Shown here: piece after piece, positions 17,276 through 24,989 of the stretch
Position numbering within the stretch: position 1 is the first letter of the stretch
Layout: every line of letters begins with the position of its first letter
From: Microbispora corallina
GTDB taxonomy: Bacteria > Actinomycetota > Actinomycetes > Streptosporangiales > Streptosporangiaceae
Length of the DNA: 64,000 nt
Direction: 5' to 3'
Assembly (NCBI RefSeq): GCF_016863035.1
Contig: NZ_BOOC01000011.1
Span: 124,001-188,000 of the forward strand
The notes under the pieces: generated by a model
What the model saw: only the letters and a program-made list of their open reading frames with translations
Told to the model about the DNA's origin: nothing
The model's database searches: none
Program-made: the position numbers and the translations under genes

Positions 17276-18418
17276 ATGACGGCCATGACGCCCTCCTGGA
17301 CCGCCGCCTTCCGCTCCGCCGTCCTCAGCCCGCACGAGACCATCGTGCTCAAGCCGTCCCGCGGGTTCCGCGACCAGACGCTCCGCCAGATCCTCCACCT
17401 CGACGGCGGGGGAGAGGCGCTGCGCGTGCTGCTCACCAACCGGTACGGCGACCGGCCGCTCGTGGTCGCCGCCGCCCGCGTCGCCGTGCGGAAGGCGGGC
17501 GGCGAGATCCTGCCGGAGACCGACGCCCCGCTGACGTTCGGCGGGGCGGCCGAGGTGACCGTCCCCGCGTACGGCGAGGTCGTGAGCGACCTCGTCGCGC
17601 TGGCCGTCGAGGCGGGGACGGACCTCGCCGTGAGCCTGTACCTGCCCGGGGAGACCGGCCCGGCCACGTTCTCCCACACGCCGCTGGAGACCGGCTACGT
17701 CGTGGAGGGCGACGCGGTGTCGCGGTCCGTCCTCCCGGACGCCGAGGAGGTGGACTCCCGGTTCTTCGTGTCCGGGGTGGACGTGCTCGCGCCCGAGGGC
17801 ACTCACGTGGCCGTCGCGTTCGGCGACTCCTGGTTCGAGGGCACCGGCACCACGCACGGCGCCAACCGCCGCTTCACGAACCTGCTGAACGCGCGGCTGC
17901 CGCGGGGCTGGGTCGTGAACCAGGGACTCGGCGGCAACCGCCTGCTGACCGACGAGGTGGGGGAGCGCGCGCTCGGGCGGTTCGACCGGGACGTCCTGGC
18001 CGTGCCGGGGGTCACCCACGTCCTCACCCACTTCGGGCTGAACGACCTCGGGCTGCCCGGCCTCGCCGGGGAGCGGCCGCCGGGGGCCGACGTCCTCACC
18101 GCGGGGTTCACCGAACTGGCCCGGCGGGCCCACGAGGCCGGACTGGTGATCGTCGGCGCGACGATGGGCCCGTACGCGGGGACGATCTATCCCGGCGTGG
18201 ACACGCCGGAGGGCCGGGCCACCCGGCGGGTCGTCAACGACTGGATCCGCACCAGCGGTGTCTTCGACGCCGTGCTGGACGTCGCGCACGCTGTGCAGGA
18301 CCCCGACCAGCCGGACGCCATCCGCCCCGACCTCGACAGCGGCGACCACCTGCACCCCAACGACGCGGGAGCGCGGGCGATGGCCGACGCCGTCGACCTC
18401 GCGTTCCTCCGGCTCTGA
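17270..18418 (+). CDS. SGNH/GDSL-type esterase or lipase
   Basis: A 382-residue hydrolase with the four SGNH blocks: nucleophile in 'AFGDSWFEG' (GDS variant), 'NQGLGGNRLL' for Gly, 'THFGLNDLG' for Asn, and 'DHLHPND' for the Asp/His pair. An N-terminal beta-rich domain of about 170 residues precedes the catalytic domain, as in actinomycete enzymes of this type. No signal peptide. Possible starts are ATG 17270, 17276 or 17285; 17270 is given, but none has a good ribosome binding site. An inverted repeat overlaps the start. Confidence 0.85.
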   Translation: MFMTAMTPSWTAAFRSAVLSPHETIVLKPSRGFRDQTLRQILHLDGGGEALRVLLTNRYGDRPLVVAAARVAVRKAGGEILPETDAPLTFGGAAEVTVPAYGEVVSDLVALAVEAGTDLAVSLYLPGETGPATFSHTPLETGYVVEGDAVSRSVLPDAEEVDSRFFVSGVDVLAPEGTHVAVAFGDSWFEGTGTTHGANRRFTNLLNARLPRGWVVNQGLGGNRLLTDEVGERALGRFDRDVLAVPGVTHVLTHFGLNDLGLPGLAGERPPGADVLTAGFTELARRAHEAGLVIVGATMGPYAGTIYPGVDTPEGRATRRVVNDWIRTSGVFDAVLDVAHAVQDPDQPDAIRPDLDSGDHLHPNDAGARAMADAVDLAFLRL

Positions 18419-18436
18419 CCGGCCCGCGGGCCGTCG

Positions 18437-18856
18437 TCACCCCTCGGCGGAGTCGAGCACCGGCTTGATGTCGACGACGGGCGTGCCGTCGACGGCCTCG
18501 AGGGGCCGCACCAGCAGGCCCTTGCCGGCCGCGACGTCGAGCACGGTGACCCGGTGCAGGCCGACCGGGTTGGGCCGGTCCGGGGAGCGGGTCGCGAACA
18601 CCCCCGTCAGCGGGTTGCCCGGGTCGTCGCGCGGCCGGACCTTGAGGACGTCGCGCGCGCCCTGGTGCAGCCAGGTGAGCAGGAGCACCTCCGCCCCCGG
18701 GCGCAGGCCGTCCAGCGCCTCCTCGTACGCCGGGTCGATCTCGAGCCACGCCTCCGGCGCCCCCTCGCGTCCCTGCCGCGGGGCCTCGGCCCGCGTCGTC
18801 AGGCCGGAACGGACGAACCCGATCGGAACCAGTGCGTACGTCACCGGGTCGGTCAT
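18437..18856 (-). CDS. trmO: tRNA (N6-threonylcarbamoyladenosine37-N6)-methyltransferase TrmO
   Basis: A 139-residue SAM-dependent methyltransferase of the TsaA/TrmO beta-barrel family, which methylates t6A37 of tRNA-Thr. Signature blocks are 'VPIGFVRSGL', 'LLTWLHQGARDVLKVRPR' and 'GVFATRSPDRPNPVGLHRV'. The length equals the core family. The ATG at 18856 is chosen because AAGGGGAT lies at good spacing; an upstream in-frame ATG at 18922 would add a Pro-rich stretch unlike the family. It converges on the SGNH gene, 18 bases apart. Confidence 0.9.
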   Translation of the reverse strand: MTDPVTYALVPIGFVRSGLTTRAEAPRQGREGAPEAWLEIDPAYEEALDGLRPGAEVLLLTWLHQGARDVLKVRPRDDPGNPLTGVFATRSPDRPNPVGLHRVTVLDVAAGKGLLVRPLEAVDGTPVVDIKPVLDSAEG

Positions 18857-18956
18857 GGCGGTGATCCCCTTCCGTCGGTCGGCCGATCCGCCACGATCCC
18901 ACCGGGCCGGCGGCGGGGGCAAGGACGGCCCGCGGCCGTGAGGTTAGGGTGGAGGC

Positions 18957-19511
18957 GTGGGCGTTGCCGCCGGAGCGTACGCGCTGGGGCCGGAGACCGG
19001 CCGGCTCCTGGTGACCACCGCGCGCTCGGGCTTCGGCGCGAAGGCCGGGCACGACCTGCTCATCGAGGTCACCCGCTGGAGCGGCGAGGCCGTCGTCGAC
19101 CCCGCCGACCCGGCCGCCTCCTCGGTCAGGGTCGAGGCCGAGGCCGGGTCGTTCGAGGTCCGCGAGGGGACGGGCGGGGTGAAGCCGCTGACGGCGGGCG
19201 ACCGGGCCGAGATCGAGCGAACCGTCCGCGACAGGATCCTCCGGGCCGGCCGCCATCCGCTCATCACGTTCCGCTCCACTCGTGTCGAGGGCGGGCCCGG
19301 GGCGTTCCGCGTCGAGGGAGACCTGACGATCATGGACGTGACGCGGCCGGTCACGGTCACCGGCTCGCTGGCGGGCGATCGCGCCGTGGCCTCGGCGACC
19401 GTCGTCCAGTCGGAGTGGGGGATCACGCCTTACTCGGCGTTCTTCGGCGCGTTGAGGCTCCGCGACGAGGTCGGCGTCCGCGCCGAGGTCGTCCTCACCG
19501 CCCGCCGCTGA
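18957..19511 (+). CDS. YceI-family lipid-binding-fold protein
   Basis: A 184-residue protein of the YceI lipocalin-like beta-barrel family, which binds polyisoprenoid lipids in characterised members. 'SGFGAKAGHDLLIEVTRWSG' and 'FRVEGDLTIMDVTRPVTVTG' are the family blocks. No signal peptide, so this copy is cytoplasmic. It starts at GTG 18957 after GGTGGAGG and is divergent from trmO (100 bases) and convergent with the oxidoreductase. Confidence 0.88.
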   Translation: MGVAAGAYALGPETGRLLVTTARSGFGAKAGHDLLIEVTRWSGEAVVDPADPAASSVRVEAEAGSFEVREGTGGVKPLTAGDRAEIERTVRDRILRAGRHPLITFRSTRVEGGPGAFRVEGDLTIMDVTRPVTVTGSLAGDRAVASATVVQSEWGITPYSAFFGALRLRDEVGVRAEVVLTARR

Positions 19512-19530
19512 CTCAGCCGCGGGCCGGGCG

Positions 19531-20511
19531 TTACGGGACCAGGACGACCTTGCCGATCGTGGCCCGGGACTCCAGGGCGGCGTGCGCGGAGGCGGCGTCC
19601 TTGAGCGGGAACGTCTGCACGGCCGGGACGAGCCGCCCGGCCGCCGCCTCGGCGAGGGCCCGCTCCTCGAGCGCGCGAAGGCCTCCGGGGAGCCGCAGGA
19701 TCCGCGGCCCGAGGGCGACGGACACGGTGAGGCCGCGCGCGAACAGGTCATCGGAGGCGAACCGGGTGGGCTCGCCCGACGAGAACCCGAACAGGGTCAG
19801 CCGTCCGCCCGCCCCGAGCAGGTCGAGCGCGGCCCGGCCGGCCTCCCCGCCGACGCCGTCGTAGGCGGCCGTGATCTCACGCCCGTCCAGCGCGCGGCGC
19901 ACCTCGTCCGGCCAGCCGGGGACCGTGTAGTCGACCGCCGCGCCGGCGCCGTTCGCCAGCACGCGCTCCACCTTGGCCGGGCCGCCCGCCACGCCGACCA
20001 CCCGGGCGCCCGCGTTCCCGGCCGCCTGCACGAGGAGCGTGCCGATCCCCCCGGCCGCGGCGGTCACCAGCACGACGTCGTCCGGCTCGATGGGGGCGAC
20101 GGTGAGGATGCCCATCGTCATGCGGCCGGTGCCGGTCATCGCCACCGCGACCGTCTCGTCCAGGTGGTCCGGCAGCCGGTGCAGGGCGGTCACGTCGGCG
20201 AGCGCCCGCTCGGCGTAGCCGCCGCTCGCCAGGCCGAGGTGCGCGACCACCCGCCGGCCCAGCCACTCCGGGTCCACGCCGTGGCCGACCGCGTCGACGA
20301 CGCCGGCCACCTCCCTGCCCGGGGTCATCGGCAGGTCGGGAAGCGGGATCGGCCCGCGGGCCACCCCCGCACGGATCACCGTGTCGATCAGGTGCACGCC
20401 CGACGCCTGGACGGCGATCCGCACCTGCCCGGCGCCGGGCTCGGGGTCCGGCACCTCCTCCCAGCGCAGGTTCTCCGCCGGGCCGAACGCGTACTGCCGC
20501 ACAGCGTGCAC
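19531..20511 (-). CDS. zinc-binding-dehydrogenase-superfamily quinone oxidoreductase
   Basis: A 326-residue medium-chain reductase without the catalytic-zinc ligands, so probably an NADPH:quinone or enoyl reductase. The GroES-like domain covers about 1-125 and the Rossmann domain about 125-260 with 'TAAAGGIGTLLVQAA' as the nucleotide loop. The start is GTG 20511 with GAGGAGTGACCT upstream. It follows the end of the cobalamin operon by 80 bases on the same strand but has its own MerR-like promoter, so I do not count it in that operon. Confidence 0.9.
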   Translation of the reverse strand: MHAVRQYAFGPAENLRWEEVPDPEPGAGQVRIAVQASGVHLIDTVIRAGVARGPIPLPDLPMTPGREVAGVVDAVGHGVDPEWLGRRVVAHLGLASGGYAERALADVTALHRLPDHLDETVAVAMTGTGRMTMGILTVAPIEPDDVVLVTAAAGGIGTLLVQAAGNAGARVVGVAGGPAKVERVLANGAGAAVDYTVPGWPDEVRRALDGREITAAYDGVGGEAGRAALDLLGAGGRLTLFGFSSGEPTRFASDDLFARGLTVSVALGPRILRLPGGLRALEERALAEAAAGRLVPAVQTFPLKDAASAHAALESRATIGKVVLVP

Positions 20512-20552
20512 AGGTCACTCCTCGTACTCCTGGGATGTCCCGTCCACCCTCC

Positions 20553-20577
20553 AACTTCAACCAAGGTTCAGGTCAAG
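20553..20577 (-). promoter_or_regulatory. MerR-type promoter of the quinone oxidoreductase
   Basis: Reading the minus strand, TTGACC (complement of 20571-20576) is followed by an imperfect palindrome ACCTGAACC-TT-GGTTGAAGT (7 of 9 pairs). A TTGACC -35 box overlapping such a dyad is characteristic of MerR-family activator sites with an over-long spacer. No MerR gene lies in the window. Confidence 0.5.
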
Positions 20578-20591
20578 GGGCCGTACGGGGA

Positions 20592-21482
20592 TCAGACGTG
20601 GGCGTGGACGTGCGCCGGGTCGTCGGGATGGTCGTGCGGGTGCTGGGGCGCGCCCACCCGGTGCTCGTGCCCGGGGAGGGAGACGCGGTAGACGCAGGTG
20701 TCGCAGTTCATCCGGATGTCGCCGCGCAGCGCCTCGCGGTACCGCTCCAGGGCCAGGTCGGCCAGTGCCGGGGCGGGCCCGATCACGTCGGCGCAGCGGA
20801 CGTCCACCTCGGGACGGCCGGCCGCCCACGCCAGCGCCTGCTCGGCCGTACGGGCCGGGAGCACGCCGTTGAACAGGAAGTACGGCAGCACGACGATCCT
20901 GCGGGCGCCCAGCAGCCGGGCCCGTTCGAGCGCGGCGGGCACGGACGGGGAGGCGAGGCTGATGAACGCGGGCTCCACGCCCGCCAGGCCCCGGCCCTCC
21001 CACAGCAGCCGGGCCACCTTGACGTGCTCGGCGTTCGCGTCGGGGTCGGTGGAGCCGCGGCCGACCAGGACCACCGTGGTGCCGGACCGCTCGGAGGGGT
21101 CGAGGACGGCGTCGAGCCGGTCCTCCAGCAGGTCGAGCAGCGCGGGGTGCGGGCCGAGCGGGCGGCCGTAGGCGTACCCGAGGCGCGGATGCCGGGAGAC
21201 CTCCCGCTGCAGCGCGGCCGGGATGTCGCCCTTGGCGTGCCCGGCGGCGACCAGCACGAGCGGCACCACGCCGAGCCGGCTGTGCCCGGACGCCACCAGT
21301 GACGCGACCGCCTCGCGCAGCGGCGGGCGGGACAGTTCGATGAACCCTCCGGCCACCGGGACGCCCGCCCGTCCGGCCACGATCTCCACCAGCCGGTGGA
21401 AGTCGCGCACCCCCGCGGCGTCCTTCGTCCCATGACCGACGAGGAGCACCGCAGGGCCCCCGTGCGCGGTCGCCTCGTTCAT
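20592..21482 (-). CDS. cbiX: sirohydrochlorin cobaltochelatase CbiX
   Basis: A 296-residue chelatase inserting cobalt into sirohydrochlorin, the early-insertion step of B12 synthesis. Both lobes show the family motifs: 'LLVGHGTKD' with the metal-handling His, 'LVLVAAGHAKGDIP' and 'VVLVGRGSTDPDANAEHVKV'. The C-terminus adds 'MNCDTCVYRV' (a CxxC pair) and a His-rich tail with about eight histidines, like the Fe-S/His-rich ends of some long CbiX proteins. It is the last gene of the operon; its ATG at 21482 overlaps the cobH stop (ATGA). Confidence 0.92.
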   Translation of the reverse strand: MNEATAHGGPAVLLVGHGTKDAAGVRDFHRLVEIVAGRAGVPVAGGFIELSRPPLREAVASLVASGHSRLGVVPLVLVAAGHAKGDIPAALQREVSRHPRLGYAYGRPLGPHPALLDLLEDRLDAVLDPSERSGTTVVLVGRGSTDPDANAEHVKVARLLWEGRGLAGVEPAFISLASPSVPAALERARLLGARRIVVLPYFLFNGVLPARTAEQALAWAAGRPEVDVRCADVIGPAPALADLALERYREALRGDIRMNCDTCVYRVSLPGHEHRVGAPQHPHDHPDDPAHVHAHV

Positions 21483-22051
21483 GACCCCTCCCAATAGAGC
21501 AGTGCGTTGACGGCGGCCGCGGCGACGGCCGATCCGCCCTTCTCGCTGCGGTTGCTGACGGCGGGCAGCCCCGACTCGCGCAGGGCCTGCTTCGACTCGG
21601 CGGCCCCGACGAAGCCGACGGGCAGCCCCACGACCAGCACGGGACGCACGTCCAGGCGCAGGATCTCCTCCAGCGCCGTGGGGGCGTTGCCGACGGCCCA
21701 GACCGCCCCCGGCCCGACCTCCGCGTACGCCAGCCGGATCCCGGCGGCGCTGCGGGTCAGGCCGCCGCCCGCCGCGGCCTCCCGCACCCGGCAGACCGGG
21801 GCAACTGCGGTCACGCCCGCGGCCACCATCTCCACGTCGGTGACGACCGGCGCCCCGCCGCGCAGCGCGGCCGCGGCGGCGCGCAGGTGCTCCTCCGCGG
21901 ACATCACCAGGTCGCCGAGGTAGCCGACATCCGCACTGGCGTGGATCACCCGTTCCGTCACGGCGCGCGTCAGCGGTGGCAGGCCCGAGGTGTCCACCCG
22001 CGCGCGGAGGATCTCGTACGACCGGGCCTCGATGGGGTGGACGGCCCTCAC
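21479..22051 (-). CDS. cobH: precorrin-8X methylmutase CobH/CbiC
   Basis: A 190-residue enzyme moving the C11 methyl group to C12, giving hydrogenobyrinate or its cobalt form. The family block 'HPIEARSYEIL' is at the start, and the catalytic His is in 'ERVIHASADVGY'. 'VGLPVGFVGAAESKQAL' and 'GSAVAAAAVNALL' complete the match. Slightly shorter than the usual 205-215 residues but with all core motifs. The GTG start at 22051 overlaps the NiCoT stop (GTGA). Confidence 0.93.
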   Translation of the reverse strand: MRAVHPIEARSYEILRARVDTSGLPPLTRAVTERVIHASADVGYLGDLVMSAEEHLRAAAAALRGGAPVVTDVEMVAAGVTAVAPVCRVREAAAGGGLTRSAAGIRLAYAEVGPGAVWAVGNAPTALEEILRLDVRPVLVVGLPVGFVGAAESKQALRESGLPAVSNRSEKGGSAVAAAAVNALLYWEGS

Positions 22052-23106
22052 TCGGCGTACCTCCGCCCGAGTCCGGACACCCGCCACACCAGCGCGGCGA
22101 GCGCCCACGTGGCGACGAACAGCGCCACGATGACGTACCCGAGGACCTCGAAGTGGTCGGCGAGCGAGGCGTACGCCGCGAGCGGCCCACCCATACCGGT
22201 CGCGTCGGCGACCAGGGCGGCCAGGTACACGGTCGCGATGAACGCGGCCACCAGCACGGTCATCCCGGTCGTGGCGGCGTTGTAGTAGAGCCGGCGCGCG
22301 GGGCTGCGGTAGGCCCACGAGTAGGCCCGCGACATGAGCAGGCTGTCCGCGGTGTCGCAGGCCGTCATCCCGGCGGCGAACAGCAGCGGCAGCGTGAGCA
22401 CGGCCAGCGTCGGCAGCCCGCCCTGCGACGCCGCGCCGGCCGACAGTGCGAGCAGCGTCACCTCGCTGGCCGTCTCCAGGCCCAGCCCGAACAGCAGGCC
22501 GACCGGGTACATGTGCCACGACGACCGGATCAGCCCCCGGACGCGGCTGCCCAGGACGCGGTTCATGAGGCCCCGGTTGAGCAGCATCAGCTCCAGCTCG
22601 TCGCGGTCGATCCGGCCGCGGGACATCCGCCGCCACAGCCCGGCCACGCCGGTGAGCACGAGGCCGTTCAGGACCGCGACGAGCAGCAGGAACGCCATGG
22701 CGACCACCTGCGAGACCAGCCCGCCGACGCGCCGGAAGCTCTCCACGTCGTGCCCGGCCGCGCCGGCGGCCATCGCGACGATCAGCGCCAGCGCCAGGAC
22801 GACGGTCGAGTGGCCGAGGGCGAAGAAGAAGCCCACGCCGACCGGGCGGCGGCCGCGCTGCAGCATCAGCCGCGTCGTGTCGTCGATGGCCGCGATGTGG
22901 TCGGCGTCGAAGGCGTGCCGGATGCCGAGGCTGTAGGCGAGGGTCCCCGCCCCGGCGAACGCCCCGGCCCCCGCGAGGCCGTCGGCGTAGTACAGGTACA
23001 GCGACCAGCCGGCGATGTGGAGCACCGCGACGACGGCGACGATGCCGCCGATCCGCATCCGCTCTCCCGCCGTCCACCTGGCATGCGCGTACGTCGCCGG
23101 ATTCAT
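22048..23106 (-). CDS. NiCoT-family nickel/cobalt permease
   Basis: A 352-residue integral membrane transporter with about eight hydrophobic segments. The NiCoT signature 'GIRHAFDADHIAAIDDTTR' in helix II and 'GFFFALGHSTVV' in helix III are intact, as is 'LGLETASEVTLLAL'. Position inside a B12 operon argues for cobalt as the physiological substrate (inference). ATG 23106 overlaps the ferredoxin stop. Confidence 0.93.
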   Translation of the reverse strand: MNPATYAHARWTAGERMRIGGIVAVVAVLHIAGWSLYLYYADGLAGAGAFAGAGTLAYSLGIRHAFDADHIAAIDDTTRLMLQRGRRPVGVGFFFALGHSTVVLALALIVAMAAGAAGHDVESFRRVGGLVSQVVAMAFLLLVAVLNGLVLTGVAGLWRRMSRGRIDRDELELMLLNRGLMNRVLGSRVRGLIRSSWHMYPVGLLFGLGLETASEVTLLALSAGAASQGGLPTLAVLTLPLLFAAGMTACDTADSLLMSRAYSWAYRSPARRLYYNAATTGMTVLVAAFIATVYLAALVADATGMGGPLAAYASLADHFEVLGYVIVALFVATWALAALVWRVSGLGRRYAE

Positions 23107-23312
23107 GACCGCACCTCCACGACCGCGTCGACCGGACAGACCTCGACACACTCCCCGCACCGGCTGCACAGGGCGTCGAGCACCACCAGGCCCCCCTCGT
23201 GGGAGGGCCGGATGGCGTGTTCAGGGCAGGTGAGCAGGCAGGCCCCGCATCCCGCGCAGGCGGCCGTCACCGCGTAGCCCGCCGCCGCGCCCCGGGAGGC
23301 GGTCCCCGTCAC
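23103..23312 (-). CDS. 2[4Fe-4S] ferredoxin
   Basis: A 69-residue protein with two complete cluster motifs, 'CAGCGACLLTCP' and 'CSRCGECVEVCP'. Length and spacing are those of bacterial 2[4Fe-4S] ferredoxins. It lies between cobJ and the transporter with GTGA/ATGA overlaps on both sides, so it belongs to the cobalamin operon. A role as electron donor for a corrin-ring reduction, the Co(II)/Co(I) step or a cluster-bearing enzyme of the pathway is likely but not shown. Confidence 0.88.
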   Translation of the reverse strand: MTGTASRGAAAGYAVTAACAGCGACLLTCPEHAIRPSHEGGLVVLDALCSRCGECVEVCPVDAVVEVRS

Positions 23313-24973
23313 CGCTGCCACGTGTACTCCCGCGGCGTCACGAACCGCCCGGCCACCACGCGGCTGCGGGAGGAGCCCACGATCACGAGGCTGCGCATCG
23401 TCACCGTCTCCACGTCGAGGTCGCCGAGGGTGGACAGCGCGACGCTCTCGCCCGGGCGGCTCGCGTCGGTCACCACCCCGACGGGCGTCCCGGCGGGCCG
23501 CCGCCGGGCGAGGATCTCCAGCGCCCGGGGGAGCTGCCAGCCCCGCGCGCGGGACCGGGGGTTGTAGAACGCCACGACGAGGTCGGCCTCGGCCGCGGCG
23601 GCGACCCTGCGCTCGATGGCCTCCCACGGCGTGTGCAGGTCGGACAGGCTGATCGCGCAGTGGTCGTGCCCGAGCGGCGCGCCGAGCAGGGCCGACGCGG
23701 CGAGCATCGCGGTCACCCCGGGCACGCCCACCACGTCGAACGTGTCGTCGGCGTTCTCCAGCGCGGGCGAGGCCATCGCGTACACCCCGGCGTCGCCGCT
23801 GCCGAGGAGCGCCACGGCGTGGCCCTCCCGCGCCAGTCGTACGGCGGACCGGGCCCGCTCCTCCTCCGCGCCCAGCCCCGACTCCACGACCCGGGTGCCC
23901 GGCCGCAGCAGGTCGCGGACCTGGGCCACGTACTGGTCGAGCCCCACGACGTGGCTCGCCCGCCGTAGCTCCGCCACGGCGCGCGGGGTGAGCAGGTCGC
24001 GGGCGCCCGGCCCGAGCCCGACGATCGCGAGCCGCCCGCGCGGGCGGATGCGGGCGACGGCGGCGGTCGCCATCGCCGACTTGCGCTTGGGGACGACGAG
24101 GTCGCCGCCGTCCGCCAGTGCCGCCGCCTCGGCGACGCTCGGCGTGCCGACCGCCTCCCGCACGACCTCGCTCGGGTTGGGCACGTCCACCTCGGCCAGC
24201 CGGCCGGCGGGATGGGCGACCAGCGGCACCCCGAGGGCGCGGGCCGCGGCCACGATGCCGGGCTCGCCTGCCTTCACGTCGGCCGTGGCCAGCCGCGCGA
24301 CCGAGGCGGCGGCCAGCCCGGCCTCGTCCAGCGTCGCCGCGACCAGTTCGAGGACCTCCTCCGCGGTCACCCCGCGGCTGCCGCCGACCCCGACCACGAG
24401 GCTCGGCGGCCGGACCACGACCGCCGGCCTCGGCGTCTCCACCAGCCGGTCCGTGACGAGCACGCACGGCGCCCCGCGGCCTTCCCCGGCGGCGGTGACG
24501 GGGAGGGGCGGCAGCGGCCACGTGGCGTCGGACGCCAGCGCCACCTCGTCGCCGTCCAGCATGGCCCGCGTCACGGCGGCCACGTCTCCCTCGACCGGCA
24601 TGCCGATCGCGTCGAGCGGGCTCGTCCCGGTGGCGTCGGTCGCCGTCGTCACGACCGGCTGCGCGCCGAGCGCGTCGGCCACCCGGTGCGCGAGGCCGTT
24701 CGCCCCGCCGGCGTGCCCTCCGGCCACCGCGACCGCGAACCGGCCCGCCTCGTCCACGCACACCACGCCCGGGTCGGTCCGCTTGTCGCCCAGCAGCGGC
24801 GCGATGAGCCGTACGGCCGCGCCGACGGCCAGGAAGCAGACGATCTCGTCGCACTCCCGCCACGCCCGCGCGAGGTCGGCCACCGCGTAGTGCCGCGTGT
24901 CCGCCCAGTGCTCCGCCAGCCGGGCCGCCGCCGTACGGCCGGCCCTGGTGGCGGTCACGAGTCCGGTCGTCAC
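23309..24973 (-). CDS. cobJ: fused cobalt-precorrin-5A hydrolase (CbiG) and precorrin-3B C17-methyltransferase (CobJ)
   Basis: A 554-residue fusion. Residues 1-310 are CbiG: an N-terminal domain with 'VCFLAVGAAVRLIAPLLGDK' and 'AGGHAGGANGLAHRVADAL', and a C-terminal domain with 'VVGVGGSRGVTAEEVLEL'. From about 313, 'LAIVGLGPGARDLLTPRAV' opens the SAM-dependent tetrapyrrole methylase CobJ/CbiH, which contracts the ring. CbiG opens the delta-lactone formed by the CbiH-type reaction, so the fusion couples successive steps. GTG start at 24973, 16 bases after cobL. Confidence 0.93.
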   Translation of the reverse strand: MTTGLVTATRAGRTAAARLAEHWADTRHYAVADLARAWRECDEIVCFLAVGAAVRLIAPLLGDKRTDPGVVCVDEAGRFAVAVAGGHAGGANGLAHRVADALGAQPVVTTATDATGTSPLDAIGMPVEGDVAAVTRAMLDGDEVALASDATWPLPPLPVTAAGEGRGAPCVLVTDRLVETPRPAVVVRPPSLVVGVGGSRGVTAEEVLELVAATLDEAGLAAASVARLATADVKAGEPGIVAAARALGVPLVAHPAGRLAEVDVPNPSEVVREAVGTPSVAEAAALADGGDLVVPKRKSAMATAAVARIRPRGRLAIVGLGPGARDLLTPRAVAELRRASHVVGLDQYVAQVRDLLRPGTRVVESGLGAEEERARSAVRLAREGHAVALLGSGDAGVYAMASPALENADDTFDVVGVPGVTAMLAASALLGAPLGHDHCAISLSDLHTPWEAIERRVAAAAEADLVVAFYNPRSRARGWQLPRALEILARRRPAGTPVGVVTDASRPGESVALSTLGDLDVETVTMRSLVIVGSSRSRVVAGRFVTPREYTWQR

Positions 24974-24989
24974 GCCGTCTCCCTCCTGG

